Positions 1-5,312 of a stretch of 8,480 nt of DNA are shown here, one piece after another. The DNA lies in contig JANYBR010000238.1 of assembly GCA_025360685.1 (NCBI GenBank), forward strand, positions 1-8,480. Reading direction: 5' to 3'. A program made the translations under genes and the position numbers. The notes below the pieces were generated by a model, which saw only the letters and a list, made by a program, of their open reading frames with translations, did not search any database and had not been told where the DNA came from. Origin of the DNA: Pseudomonadota bacterium. GTDB taxonomy: Bacteria; Pseudomonadota; Alphaproteobacteria; Micropepsales; Micropepsaceae. The first letter of the stretch is position 1. Each line of letters opens with the position of its first letter.

Positions 1-194
1 GATTCGAGATAGGCCAGCAAGTTTCCCTCCGCGGCCTGCTCTAACTCACGCCTCGTAATTCCAGCCTTTGTGGCATCGGTACGACAAGCGGGGGCATACA
101 TGTCTGTGGCTTGCCGTTTTTGCTGTTGGTATGGCGCAGCGATGACCCGATCTCGGACCCACTCGTCCAACCACTTTTTTGCGTGTTCGGTCAT
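1..194 (-). CDS. DUF768-like small protein, 3' end outside the window
   Basis: The minus frame opens with ATG at 194 (MTEHAKKWLDEWVRD...) and stays open for 64 codons to the window edge, so the C-terminus is missing. The visible part is charged and helical, with no signal peptide or membrane segment, so it is probably cytoplasmic. The layout is an N-terminal 'KKWLDEWV' helix, then 'CRTDATKAGITRRELEQ' and 'EGNLLAYL'. This resembles the DUF768 proteins that occur in many copies in Bradyrhizobium and Mesorhizobium; their function is unknown. The family call is from memory of the pattern. Only a weak purine-rich stretch (AGTAGGG) lies upstream and it is too far from the ATG to be convincing. The start overlaps by four bases (ATGA) the stop of a possible upstream ORF, which could mean translational coupling. 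Confidence 0.65.
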   Translation of the reverse strand, partial: MTEHAKKWLDEWVRDRVIAAPYQQQKRQATDMYAPACRTDATKAGITRRELEQAAEGNLLAYLE

Positions 195-310
195 TTTATG
201 GCTTGCCCTACTGATTGCTCTATCGGCCAAAGCGTATAAACGCCACCCGCTGTCAAAGTCGGGTTAACACTAAGGTCCAGGGCGGCAGACGTACCATCGA
301 TTTCACCCAT
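191..310 (-). CDS. Possible small ORF overlapping the DUF768-like gene
   Basis: An ATG at 310 opens a 39-codon frame (MGEIDGTSAALDLSVNPTLT...) whose TGA at 193-191 overlaps the next gene's ATG as ATGA. The frame is open upstream to a TAG at 403-401, giving 30 further residues that look natural (…CDSDLDKLPCNRSASSL) but contain no ATG, GTG or TTG start. So it is either a short gene starting at 310 or the 3' part of a broken gene. There is no signal peptide, no recognised family and no clear ribosome binding site. Only the overlap and the unforced composition support it. Confidence 0.25.
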   Translation of the reverse strand: MGEIDGTSAALDLSVNPTLTAGGVYTLWPIEQSVGQAIK

Positions 311-403
311 TAAGCTGCTCGCACTCCTGTTGCAGGGAAGTTTGTCCAGGTCCGAATCGCACCGCCCTTTTTCATGAGTATCTACTTGTACCCAATGAGC
401 CTA

Positions 404-1056
404 GCGTCCGGCCCGAACAGTTGCGATGGGAGTTTAAGAATGGGCGCTCGCTTAATCCATGCGAAAAGAAGAGACAGGCGACGTCGCCACGCAAGCTCGC
501 GAAAAGTTGCAAGCGAAGCGGTGGCTTCGGCTTTGGAAGGCCGTCTACTAGCTCGTCGCGCTCCGGCCGCTCAACCACCAAGTCGCTAGGTACTGCCCGG
601 ACAGACTTGGGACGATGAACGCATCGGAAAGTAGGAGCATGACAGAATTTGTACGAGACCAGGTGTATGGGTGTTGACAAGTTGACCGCCAAATCTGACC
701 AATCACTGTGGGTGGCGAGACGCGTGGGCGGGTTCGGTCGTTTGACTGCAGTGTTTCGCACCTCCTCGGATACAGGAGGAAGCTGAAGGGCGATGCATTC
801 AAGTTAACTTGGCAGTTCCGCGCACCCAGCTATTGGGCTTGGCGTCCAGGATGCTGGGCGTGGCGGTGGAATTGGACGAGCAGGCTGATTTGTTGAAGGC
901 TTCGATTACGTTGCCCGGCTCCTAGCTGCGAGATAGGTTCAATCCGCTGGCCTGTGTACTAGTCCAGCCGTAACGACTCTCCCCCGAGGATTGGCCACAT
1001 CCCCACGGCTCGCCGACCCAGGGGAGCATTTTCATTTTGTGCAGGAGTTCATCCGT
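404..1056. other. About 650 bases without a supportable gene
   Basis: Several overlapping short frames occur on both strands, but none has a ribosome binding site, a signal peptide or a family I recognise. Three are slightly protein-like. One is a 30-codon plus frame from ATG 459 (MRKEETGDVATQAREKLQAK, charged and helical) that ends at TAG 549. Another is a 39-codon plus frame from ATG 667. The third is a plus frame open from 746 to TAG 923 whose end reads LGVAVELDEQADLLKAS. They may be decayed fragments of former genes. No transposase, tRNA or tandem repeat was seen. Confidence 0.5.
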
Positions 1057-1302
1057 ATGAAAATTTGGGTCGCAGTCACCGTGTTGGCCTTTGCAATCAT
1101 CGCGACAACGCCAGCGAGCGCCTTCGAAAGTTGGAAGGGGCCCGGCTACTATCTCCTCGAAGCCTATTATCTTCTATCTGGACCGTATGCGACCCAAGCC
1201 GATTGCGAAGCTGTGCTCGCAGCGCGGCCTGCGCAGGAACGGGACGATACCAATGCCTCATGCGAGTATGAGGCGACCGATCCTGATGCCGACGGCAATT
1301 GA
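1057..1302 (+). CDS. Small exported protein with two cysteines
   Basis: This encodes an 81-residue protein. The ATG at 1057 is chosen over the in-frame ATG at 991 because AGGAG lies nine bases upstream (1043-1047) and a clean signal peptide starts there. That peptide is a Lys, a hydrophobic core (residues 3-17) and PASA before a predicted cleavage at 22/23. The mature part is about 59 residues: an aromatic, Gly-rich start (GPGYYLLEAYYLLSGPY), a helix 'TQADCEAVLAA', and an acidic tail. Cys50 and Cys69 could form one periplasmic disulfide. The 'GPY...ADC..VL...C.YE' layout is known to me from uncharacterised exported proteins of Rhizobiales; no function is known. It stands alone on this strand. 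Confidence 0.75.
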   Translation: MKIWVAVTVLAFAIIATTPASAFESWKGPGYYLLEAYYLLSGPYATQADCEAVLAARPAQERDDTNASCEYEATDPDADGN

Positions 1303-1442
1303 TGGGCGTCCTGTCGGCAGCGTCAAGAACCAAGGGCCGGAATTGATCGCGCGGGCCTGACTTCAGACGCAGAGCCACGCGGCCGTTTCTAGGAGAGAAA
1401 TTCGCGGCGATAAGAAGCAAAACGTATCGCGACTATGCGTGG

Positions 1443-1736
1443 ATGACCCGTGTCATGTTGGAGCGAGTGACGCACTTCGTCGCAATGAAATCTCTCGAAC
1501 GCTACAAGGAGGTGAGGCGCGTCCAGATCGTATTCAGTGAGCGAGGTGGCTTGAGCCTACCGCAGATGGGCGCCTATTACGATTGGATCAAGCAGCAAAG
1601 CAGGAACGACAATCTGTTCCTACCGTGGGGTGACTTGGATTGGGAAACGCTTCGCCTCGACCTGTTTCGCGTCAATCAGTTGCCCCGATTGCGGGTTGCC
1701 CGATGTCTAATATCAACCGAGAAAATTCTGCGATAA
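1443..1736 (+). CDS. Hypothetical protein of unknown family
   Basis: This ORF of 97 codons is not one I recognise. The central part reads as a normal soluble protein: basic 'RYKEVRRVQIVFSERGG', then 'LSLPQMGAYYDWIKQQ', then 'WGDLDWETLRLDLFRV', ending in a basic tail. There is no signal peptide or membrane segment. The start is unsure: ATG codons at 1443, 1455 and 1485 are all in frame and none has a good ribosome binding site. The frame is also open upstream to 1347, with natural-looking residues (GEKFAAIRSKTYRDYAW) but no ATG, GTG or TTG after a Shine-Dalgarno. This raises the possibility that it is the 3' remainder of a longer, broken gene. It converges with the minus gene ending at 1751. 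Confidence 0.5.
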   Translation: MTRVMLERVTHFVAMKSLERYKEVRRVQIVFSERGGLSLPQMGAYYDWIKQQSRNDNLFLPWGDLDWETLRLDLFRVNQLPRLRVARCLISTEKILR

Positions 1737-1750
1737 GGGCCAGCCGCACT

Positions 1751-2248
1751 TCACTTGCCGGTCAGGACTAAATGCGTCTCGGGGTAACTGTCGGCGGCCA
1801 AAATGGTGATTTCAAAATCGGGACCGTCAAACTGGACGGAACCGGTATCGTCGGCGTCATCGAAATCGACCTCTGCCGGTTTGATCTTCAGGCAATCTAG
1901 GACGTTGTTCGCGATTTTATCCGCTGTTGCGTTTTTCGTTGGCGTGGGCGCAAAAAAACAAGTCAGGAAATCGGAATGACTTCCATTGTTGGCCAAATGG
2001 TCGGCCGTACACCGAGCGCCTCCGAGCGAATGAGTGGAGGCATAGCTGTTCCAGTTCGGACTGTTGGTCGGAAGTTGGGCACCCCGGAACGGAATGAAAC
2101 CGCCCTGTACCTGCGCCGTCAGGAATTTCAGATCGGCACAGAACCCATTGTCGTCTGCCGCGCTCGCCATGCTGGATGCGCCGAGAAATGCCGCCAAAGC
2201 CGCCGGAAACAGGATGCTTGCTATGGATTTCGGGCCGGTCATGTACAT
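1751..2248 (-). CDS. Exported cysteine-containing hypothetical protein
   Basis: This encodes a 165-residue protein. GGAG lies seven bases before the ATG at 2248; a second ATG at 2242 is possible but less well spaced. Residues 1-30 form a Sec signal peptide with an Ala/Leu-rich core and an ASA/AD cleavage site. The mature protein has four cysteines (37, 80, 97, 119), enough for two disulfides, which fits a periplasmic or secreted protein. The pattern 'FCADLKFLTAQVQGGF', 'GARCTADH', 'LTCFF' and 'NVLDCL' resembles a family of uncharacterised exported proteins in Bradyrhizobium, as I recall it. The C-terminus is acidic (EVDFDDADD) followed by a beta-like end. It is apparently monocistronic, and no terminator hairpin with a T-run follows. 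Confidence 0.8.
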   Translation of the reverse strand: MYMTGPKSIASILFPAALAAFLGASSMASAADDNGFCADLKFLTAQVQGGFIPFRGAQLPTNSPNWNSYASTHSLGGARCTADHLANNGSHSDFLTCFFAPTPTKNATADKIANNVLDCLKIKPAEVDFDDADDTGSVQFDGPDFEITILAADSYPETHLVLTGK

Positions 2249-2327
2249 GAGTAATCTCCAGATTGCGCAGCGCGCGGCATAGTGTGGGAGATGCTATCCG
2301 ACATTCCCCGGATGATCCTGAGTTGAG

Positions 2328-2444
2328 GTGGAAGATGCCGCATTTCTGATGTACGCGGAAGCCCGAGCGAGCGTTCTCGACGCGGGCGGCGTGCCTGTCC
2401 CGGCAAGACCAGTCCCAAGAGTGCAAAATCGCGCCCAACAATGA
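2328..2444 (+). pseudogene. Possible gene fragment running into repeat copy 1
   Basis: A plus frame is open from just after a TGA at about 2319 to a TGA at 2442-2444. It reads VEDAAFLMYAEARASVLDAG and continues through a Val/Pro-rich stretch. The first part looks like a real helical protein segment, while the last residues are encoded by the left end of the repeat that begins at 2422. The only start is GTG at 2328, without a convincing ribosome binding site. It may be a gene end cut by insertion of the repeat, or chance. No family is recognised. Confidence 0.2.
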
Positions 2445-2609
2445 CCCACCTCAAACTCGCTCATCCGGTTGTGATGGTTGCTAACAATCGGATTTTGTGG
2501 GGTCGCGTGTAGCGTTCAACCGTGCCCCCTCTGAGTTCAGCTATTACGCAATATGAGCAGCTCTTTACATGCCGCCCTGGAGGGGGTCAGCATTGGACGC
2601 GATTTCACA
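2422..2609 (+). repeat. MITE-like repeat, copy 1
   Basis: This stretch matches 4370-4561 in the same orientation over its whole length, about 80% by hand alignment, with a 24-base perfect block (2487-2510 versus 4437-4460). The ends are inverted: the left tip reads TGCAAAATCGCGCCCAACAA, and the right end carries GGGGGTCAGCATTGGACGC followed by GATTTCACA. A third, inverted and more decayed copy of the end motif lies inside (2512-2530). Several subterminal copies of a 'GGGGTCA..ATTGGACGC' motif recall the ends of IS21-family elements, so this may be a non-autonomous relative. It has no transposase and no obvious target duplication. Its right tip contains the stop codon of the gene at 2605-2982. 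Confidence 0.75.
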
Positions 2610-2982
2610 ATCTCTGCGGCTTCCTGCTCATTGCGCAACGGGCGGAATGCGGCATGTAGTCGGTGGTTTTCCAGTCGAAACTGAGATCGAGCTCGTTCTC
2701 GGATATCAGAGTGCCTGTAAGTTTTCCGTCCCACTCGTCGAGATCGAATTGGATTTGATTGCCGGCATTTGTCCAGTGCGCTCCCGCGCTGTTCCACATC
2801 AGCTTGATGACGGCGGTGTCGGTTGTGAAAGTCATTTCACGAATGTCGCAACCAGGTACGATCGATATCCAGTCAGAACCGTCCAGCGAAGAAGTGACAT
2901 CCGCCGCACGGGAGCCCTGTACGAGGAGGCTTGAGATGCTGATCGCGATTGCACCGGCGCAAAATGCTGCGAAGATTTTCAC
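2605..2982 (-). CDS. Small exported beta-rich protein, 3' end in repeat
   Basis: This encodes a 125-residue protein with a GTG start at 2982; GGAG sits about nine bases upstream. Residues 1-26 are a signal peptide (hydrophobic core, then GSRA/AD). The mature part has 'SDWISIVPGCDIREM', alternating hydrophobic strands, 'HWTNAGNQIQF', 'GKLTGTLISENELDLSFDW' and a late Cys. Cys45 and Cys116 could pair, which suggests a small periplasmic beta domain. The order of motifs parallels the upstream neighbour 3063-3446, 80 bases away on the same strand, so the two may be diverged paralogues in one transcript. The last codons run up to repeat copy 1 and the TGA lies within its tip, so the native C-terminus may have been changed by the insertion. 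Function unknown. Confidence 0.75.
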   Translation of the reverse strand: MKIFAAFCAGAIAISISSLLVQGSRAADVTSSLDGSDWISIVPGCDIREMTFTTDTAVIKLMWNSAGAHWTNAGNQIQFDLDEWDGKLTGTLISENELDLSFDWKTTDYMPHSARCAMSRKPQRL

Positions 2983-3062
2983 AGAACAATTCTCCGTCCA
3001 AGGCTGCGGGATACGAACCGCGCGCGCAGGAGTCGGAGCGGTGCGGCCATATGTAATACGGC

Positions 3063-3446
3063 TTAGCCGCCGGTTCCGGACACTCGATAAGAGCAGTTGA
3101 CATCCAGACCCGGCACGACGGCGCGCACCGTGAGTCTACTTCCGCTCCACGAGCCCGAAATATTGACACCTTCGCCGACAGCTTGGAACTGAGACCCACT
3201 GAGCGACCAGCTTCCGTTGCGTGATTCGAAGTTAGGACTACCCATCAAAAACTCTGCAGCTCCGCTCGCATCGTTGACCGAGGCGCGATTAATTACCAAA
3301 TCGGGAACCCCAGCCGGACAATCGATGCTCCGAAACTTGGTCATGCTTGGGTCCTCCCAGACGGGACCATTCTGGTTTTGGGCGAATGTCGGAAGCGATG
3401 AGCCCGCAAATAATGCGCAGGCCATTAAACCGATGGAACGTCGCAT
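3063..3446 (-). CDS. Small exported beta-rich protein
   Basis: This encodes a 127-residue protein. The ATG at 3446 is preferred over the in-frame ATG at 3518 because GAAGGGG lies five bases upstream and a signal peptide begins there (MRRSIGLMACALF..., cleavage predicted after PTFA, 22/23). The mature part is rich in Ser, Gly and Val, with alternating beta patterns: 'FRSIDCPAGVPDLVI', 'NGSWSLSGSQFQAV', 'VNISGSWSGSRLTVRAVV', 'VNCSYRV'. Cys43 and Cys118 could form a disulfide closing the domain. The architecture resembles gene 2605-2982 downstream. It is transcribed away from the TPR gene at 3659. I do not recognise a named family. Confidence 0.75.
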   Translation of the reverse strand: MRRSIGLMACALFAGSSLPTFAQNQNGPVWEDPSMTKFRSIDCPAGVPDLVINRASVNDASGAAEFLMGSPNFESRNGSWSLSGSQFQAVGEGVNISGSWSGSRLTVRAVVPGLDVNCSYRVSGTGG

Positions 3447-3658
3447 GAAAGCCCCTTCAGTCTTGCTGTTGCAGTCTCCGCACCGGATCCGCAAATGCGC
3501 AGTTCGGCCAGTGGTCACGCATGCATATCACAACGGACGCTGAAAGGATCAAGTTATCGACTACCGATCGCTGCCGGCTGATTATATCGCGCAGTTCCCG
3601 CCGCTGTTACAATCCCCGAGAAATTGGCGGGTCCAGTGATCTGGGCCAGGGAACGATC
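3447..3658. promoter_or_regulatory. Divergent intergenic region with two outward starts
   Basis: These 212 bases separate two genes transcribed in opposite directions and so must hold at least one promoter for each. Ribosome binding sites sit at both edges: GAAGGGG before the minus gene and AGGGAA (3648-3653), five bases before the plus gene. An AT-rich patch (GATTATATC, about 3578-3586) is a possible -10 for the plus gene, but I see no matching -35 and do not assign the boxes. No operator palindrome was found. Confidence 0.4.
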
Positions 3659-4063
3659 ATGACCCGTAAGTACGCGATTCTGACCATTTCGGTTTTTCTG
3701 GTTGCGAACACCCCATCGGTGTTTGGTCACGTTCTCGTTCACGAAAGGCGCCTGTGCATGGGATTCGGGACATGGCTAGAAGAGAAAGCAAATTGCACTG
3801 TGCTCATCCAATCGGGCCGCATGAACCCCGTTGACCAAGCGTGGGCCTATTCCAGACGCGGCTTTGCCAATATGTTTCTTCATCAACCGCTGCTCGCCAT
3901 TCAAGATTTTGATCAAGAAATTCGACTCATGCCTAAGGACGCGGATGCCTACTATTTACGAAGTCTCGCCAAGAAGCGCTTGGGCGAGATTGACGGTTCG
4001 GAAGCCGACTTAGCAAAAGCATGCGCACTCGACCCCAAGAAATATTGCATCGCTCAAAAATAA
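3659..4063 (+). CDS. Exported TPR-repeat protein
   Basis: This encodes a 134-residue protein. The ATG at 3659 has AGGGAA at 3648-3653 and opens a signal peptide, so the in-frame ATG at 3521 is rejected. The hydrophobic core is residues 6-18 with likely cleavage near SVFG/HV (23/24). After a short Cys-containing region (Cys33, Cys46), two tetratricopeptide repeats follow. Repeat 1 spans about residues 59-92 (AWAYSRRGFAN...A..DFD..I.L.P). Repeat 2 spans about 95-128 (AYYLRSLAKKRLGE...A..DL..A..LDP). TPRs bind protein partners, so this is probably a periplasmic adaptor rather than an enzyme. With only two repeats it is short for the family, similar to Sel1/TPR-like exported proteins of Rhizobiales. 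It is divergent from 3063-3446. Confidence 0.8.
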   Translation: MTRKYAILTISVFLVANTPSVFGHVLVHERRLCMGFGTWLEEKANCTVLIQSGRMNPVDQAWAYSRRGFANMFLHQPLLAIQDFDQEIRLMPKDADAYYLRSLAKKRLGEIDGSEADLAKACALDPKKYCIAQK

Positions 4064-4369
4064 CACAGCGTCCCACAGTTCGCAGAAGCTGGCAGAAAAT
4101 GAGCGATGAAATTTCTCGTTGATAAGCACTTACTCGTGGAGCCGGTCGCACACCGCCAAATCCGATGCGGACCAATTGCGAAGCCAATCGGCCTTCCAGC
4201 CACTCCCCTCGGCGCAGCGTGAAGCGTTGTTGTCTCGGATTGCCAGCTCCATCGTTGCGCAGGCAGGCGTCCTCGAACTTCAGTGCTGACTGCTATCGAT
4301 CGATTATGCTGAAAGAGTCAGCGATGAACACATCGGAACTGTGTTGTTCGCGGATTTTGGCTGCCAAGT
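4064..4369. other. Intergenic stretch with a possible gene fragment
   Basis: No gene can be called with confidence. One plus frame, from TTG 4119 to TGA 4287-4289, gives 56 residues. Its second half (SAQREALLSRIASSIVAQAG) looks like an amphipathic helix of a real protein, but there is no ribosome binding site and no known family. A second plus frame (ATG 4165) ends with a TAA inside the left tip of repeat copy 2. The TPR gene shows no clear terminator after its TAA at 4061-4063. Confidence 0.4.
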
Positions 4370-4561
4370 TGTAAATTCGCGCCCAACAATGCCCCCTGCC
4401 TCAAACTTGCTCATCCCGTTCAAATTGTTGCTAACGATCGGATTTTGTGGGGTCGCGTGTCGCGTCCAATGGTGCCCCCCCTCTGAGTGCAGCTACTACG
4501 CAATACATGCAACGCTTTACATACCGCGATGGGAGGGGTCACCATTGGACGCGATTTTGCA
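4370..4561 (+). repeat. MITE-like repeat, copy 2
   Basis: This is the better preserved copy of the element at 2422-2609, in direct orientation. The left tip reads TGTAAATTCGCGCCCAACAA and the right tip CGCGATTTTGCA, so it begins TG and ends CA. Inside is an exact 15-base inverted repeat, TCGCGTCCAATGGTG (4460-4474) against CACCATTGGACGCGA (4540-4554), flanked inward by C-runs and G-runs. The end motif therefore occurs three times: once at each tip and once internally. Flanking bases (AAGT left, GATA right) show no target duplication, so the insertion is old or was not made by standard transposition. There is no coding capacity of its own. Confidence 0.75.
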
Positions 4562-4584
4562 GATAGACCAAGGTGTGTGGGCGG

Positions 4585-4604
4585 TTCGCCTCCTTCGAGG
4601 CGGA
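4585..4604 (+). other. Short perfect hairpin
   Basis: CGCCTC (4587-4592) and GAGGCG (4597-4602) pair around the four-base loop CTTC, extended by T-G and T-A pairs at 4585-4586/4603-4604. No T-run follows on either strand, so it is not a typical intrinsic terminator. It lies 24 bases right of repeat copy 2. Its role is unknown. Confidence 0.35.
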
Positions 4605-4755
4605 GCGTTTAGAACGTGGCAGATCGCGACCGTCGCGGCATGACCGCAGCGCCGTGTCCTGCACTATTGCACACTTAGCGCGATACCCTGACAGAACCGC
4701 ACTGGCTCCTGTAGGCGGGGCGGTCGCTGCGATGTTCGACAACCCTATCAGCGTC

Positions 4756-4911
4756 CTAGTGCATAGGCTCGCTAACACTTGCCTTGTGGGCTGAAGGGAG
4801 CAGCGGAACATGAATTGTTTGAAACGCGGTAATAGCCGCCACAGGATATGACGCAGTGACATACACCCCAAGCAGCAAGCCAACCACTAAACCGACGATG
4901 CTTTTTGCCAT
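4756..4911 (-). CDS. Small membrane or exported protein, 51 residues
   Basis: The ATG at 4911 is preceded by GGGGAAA seven bases upstream, a good ribosome binding site. The frame of 51 codons ends with TAG at 4758-4756. The protein starts MAKS and continues with a glycine-spaced hydrophobic stretch, residues 5-20 (IVGLVVGLLLGVYVTA), a typical single membrane helix or uncleaved signal. The GxxxGxxxG spacing favours helix packing. The C-terminal half is a short outside or periplasmic segment (AFQTIHVPLLPSAHK). One helix, no cysteine and no recognised domain allow no function to be named. A strong inverted repeat (4947-5003) lies 36-92 bases before the start and might sit in its leader. The composition and the ribosome binding site make chance unlikely. 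Confidence 0.6.
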   Translation of the reverse strand: MAKSIVGLVVGLLLGVYVTASYPVAAITAFQTIHVPLLPSAHKASVSEPMH

Positions 4912-4946
4912 GACCATTTCCCCGTTACACAGGCAGGTGGATCATA

Positions 4947-5003
4947 GCGCGTTTCAGCAAGAGTTTCACGCGCGGCAGGGCGCCTGCCCTTGCTGAAGTG
5001 TGC
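4947..5003 (+). repeat. Long imperfect hairpin with a nested stem-loop
   Basis: Bases 4953-4961 (TTCAGCAAG) and 4989-4997 (CTTGCTGAA) are an exact inverted repeat. In plus-strand RNA the stem extends outward to 4947/5003 as 15 pairs, three of them G-U. Nested just inside the right arm is GGCAGG-GCG-CCTGCC (4974-4988). On the minus-strand RNA the three G-U pairs become A-C mismatches, so the structure favours a plus-strand transcript. No T-run follows. It could be a small structured RNA, a palindromic repeat unit or a protein site. Confidence 0.5.
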
Positions 5004-5025
5004 GGCTACGTGGCAGTCGGAAGTA

Positions 5026-5191
5026 TCACGGCGGTCGCTGAACGCGGCATCTCGCCATTCGACCCTTCTTCAACTTGAAACCGGGCGATAACCGGTGCCG
5101 TTTGAACGAGACTGCTTGCATGGGAATCCCCCGATTCGGTCTCCAATGTTGACCTAAGTCGGAGAAAGTTTAGCGTTTGCCTGACACCACC
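5026..5191 (-). mobile_element. Probable 5' remnant of an IS6-family element
   Basis: On the minus strand an ATG at 5121, with GGGGGA six bases upstream, opens MQAVSFKRHRLSPG. This resembles the start of many IS6-family transposases of rhizobia (SFKRHRFPPE...). After about 13 codons the similarity stops and the frame ends at TGA 5028-5026, so the transposase is almost wholly lost. The element end would lie about 70 bases before the ATG, near GGTGGTGTCAGGCAAACGC (5191-5173), a spacing typical of the family. The call rests on memory of the N-terminal motif; the internal junction near 5080 is approximate. Confidence 0.4.
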
Positions 5192-5249
5192 TTTTGATCA
5201 GAATCTTCACCGATCCAGGCCGCGCTCAGACGTAACGCCGTGTTTATGA

Positions 5250-5271
5250 GAGTGCTCGCGTTTGAGTGCTC
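5250..5271 (+). repeat. Short direct repeat GAGTGCTC
   Basis: The octamer GAGTGCTC occurs at 5250-5257 and again at 5264-5271, a 14-base period with GCGTTT between. It lies between the end of the hydrolase operon and the IS6-like remnant. It might be a tandem protein site or chance. Confidence 0.25.
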
Positions 5272-5293
5272 CGTTGATACCATTGTTCGACTT

Positions 5294-5309
5294 GGCAGTA
5301 CCCGCTGCC
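5294..5309 (-). terminator. Weak hairpin just after the hydrolase operon
   Basis: GGCAG and CTGCC pair around a six-base loop only a few bases beyond the TAG of the last operon gene, in the place expected for a terminator. The stem is just five pairs and no T-run follows on the minus strand, so intrinsic termination is doubtful. Confidence 0.2.
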
Positions 5310-5312
5310 CGT

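Noticed and set aside
372..761. A 129-codon minus ORF and several overlapping frames in 372-802
   Set aside because: No ribosome binding site, unnatural composition and overlap of several equal frames; none can be preferred.
4460..4554. Intrinsic terminator from the inverted repeat inside repeat copy 2
   Set aside because: The arms are 65 bases apart with no T-run after the right arm; conservation of the whole unit fits a mobile element better.
4366..4565. Target-site duplication around the repeat copies
   Set aside because: Bases just outside the tips differ (AAGT versus GATA for copy 2; AGAG versus ATCT for copy 1), so no duplication can be shown.
4539..4883. A 114-codon minus ORF
   Set aside because: It overlaps the better supported 51-codon gene in another frame and runs into repeat copy 2; it is Arg/Cys/Ser-rich with no domain.
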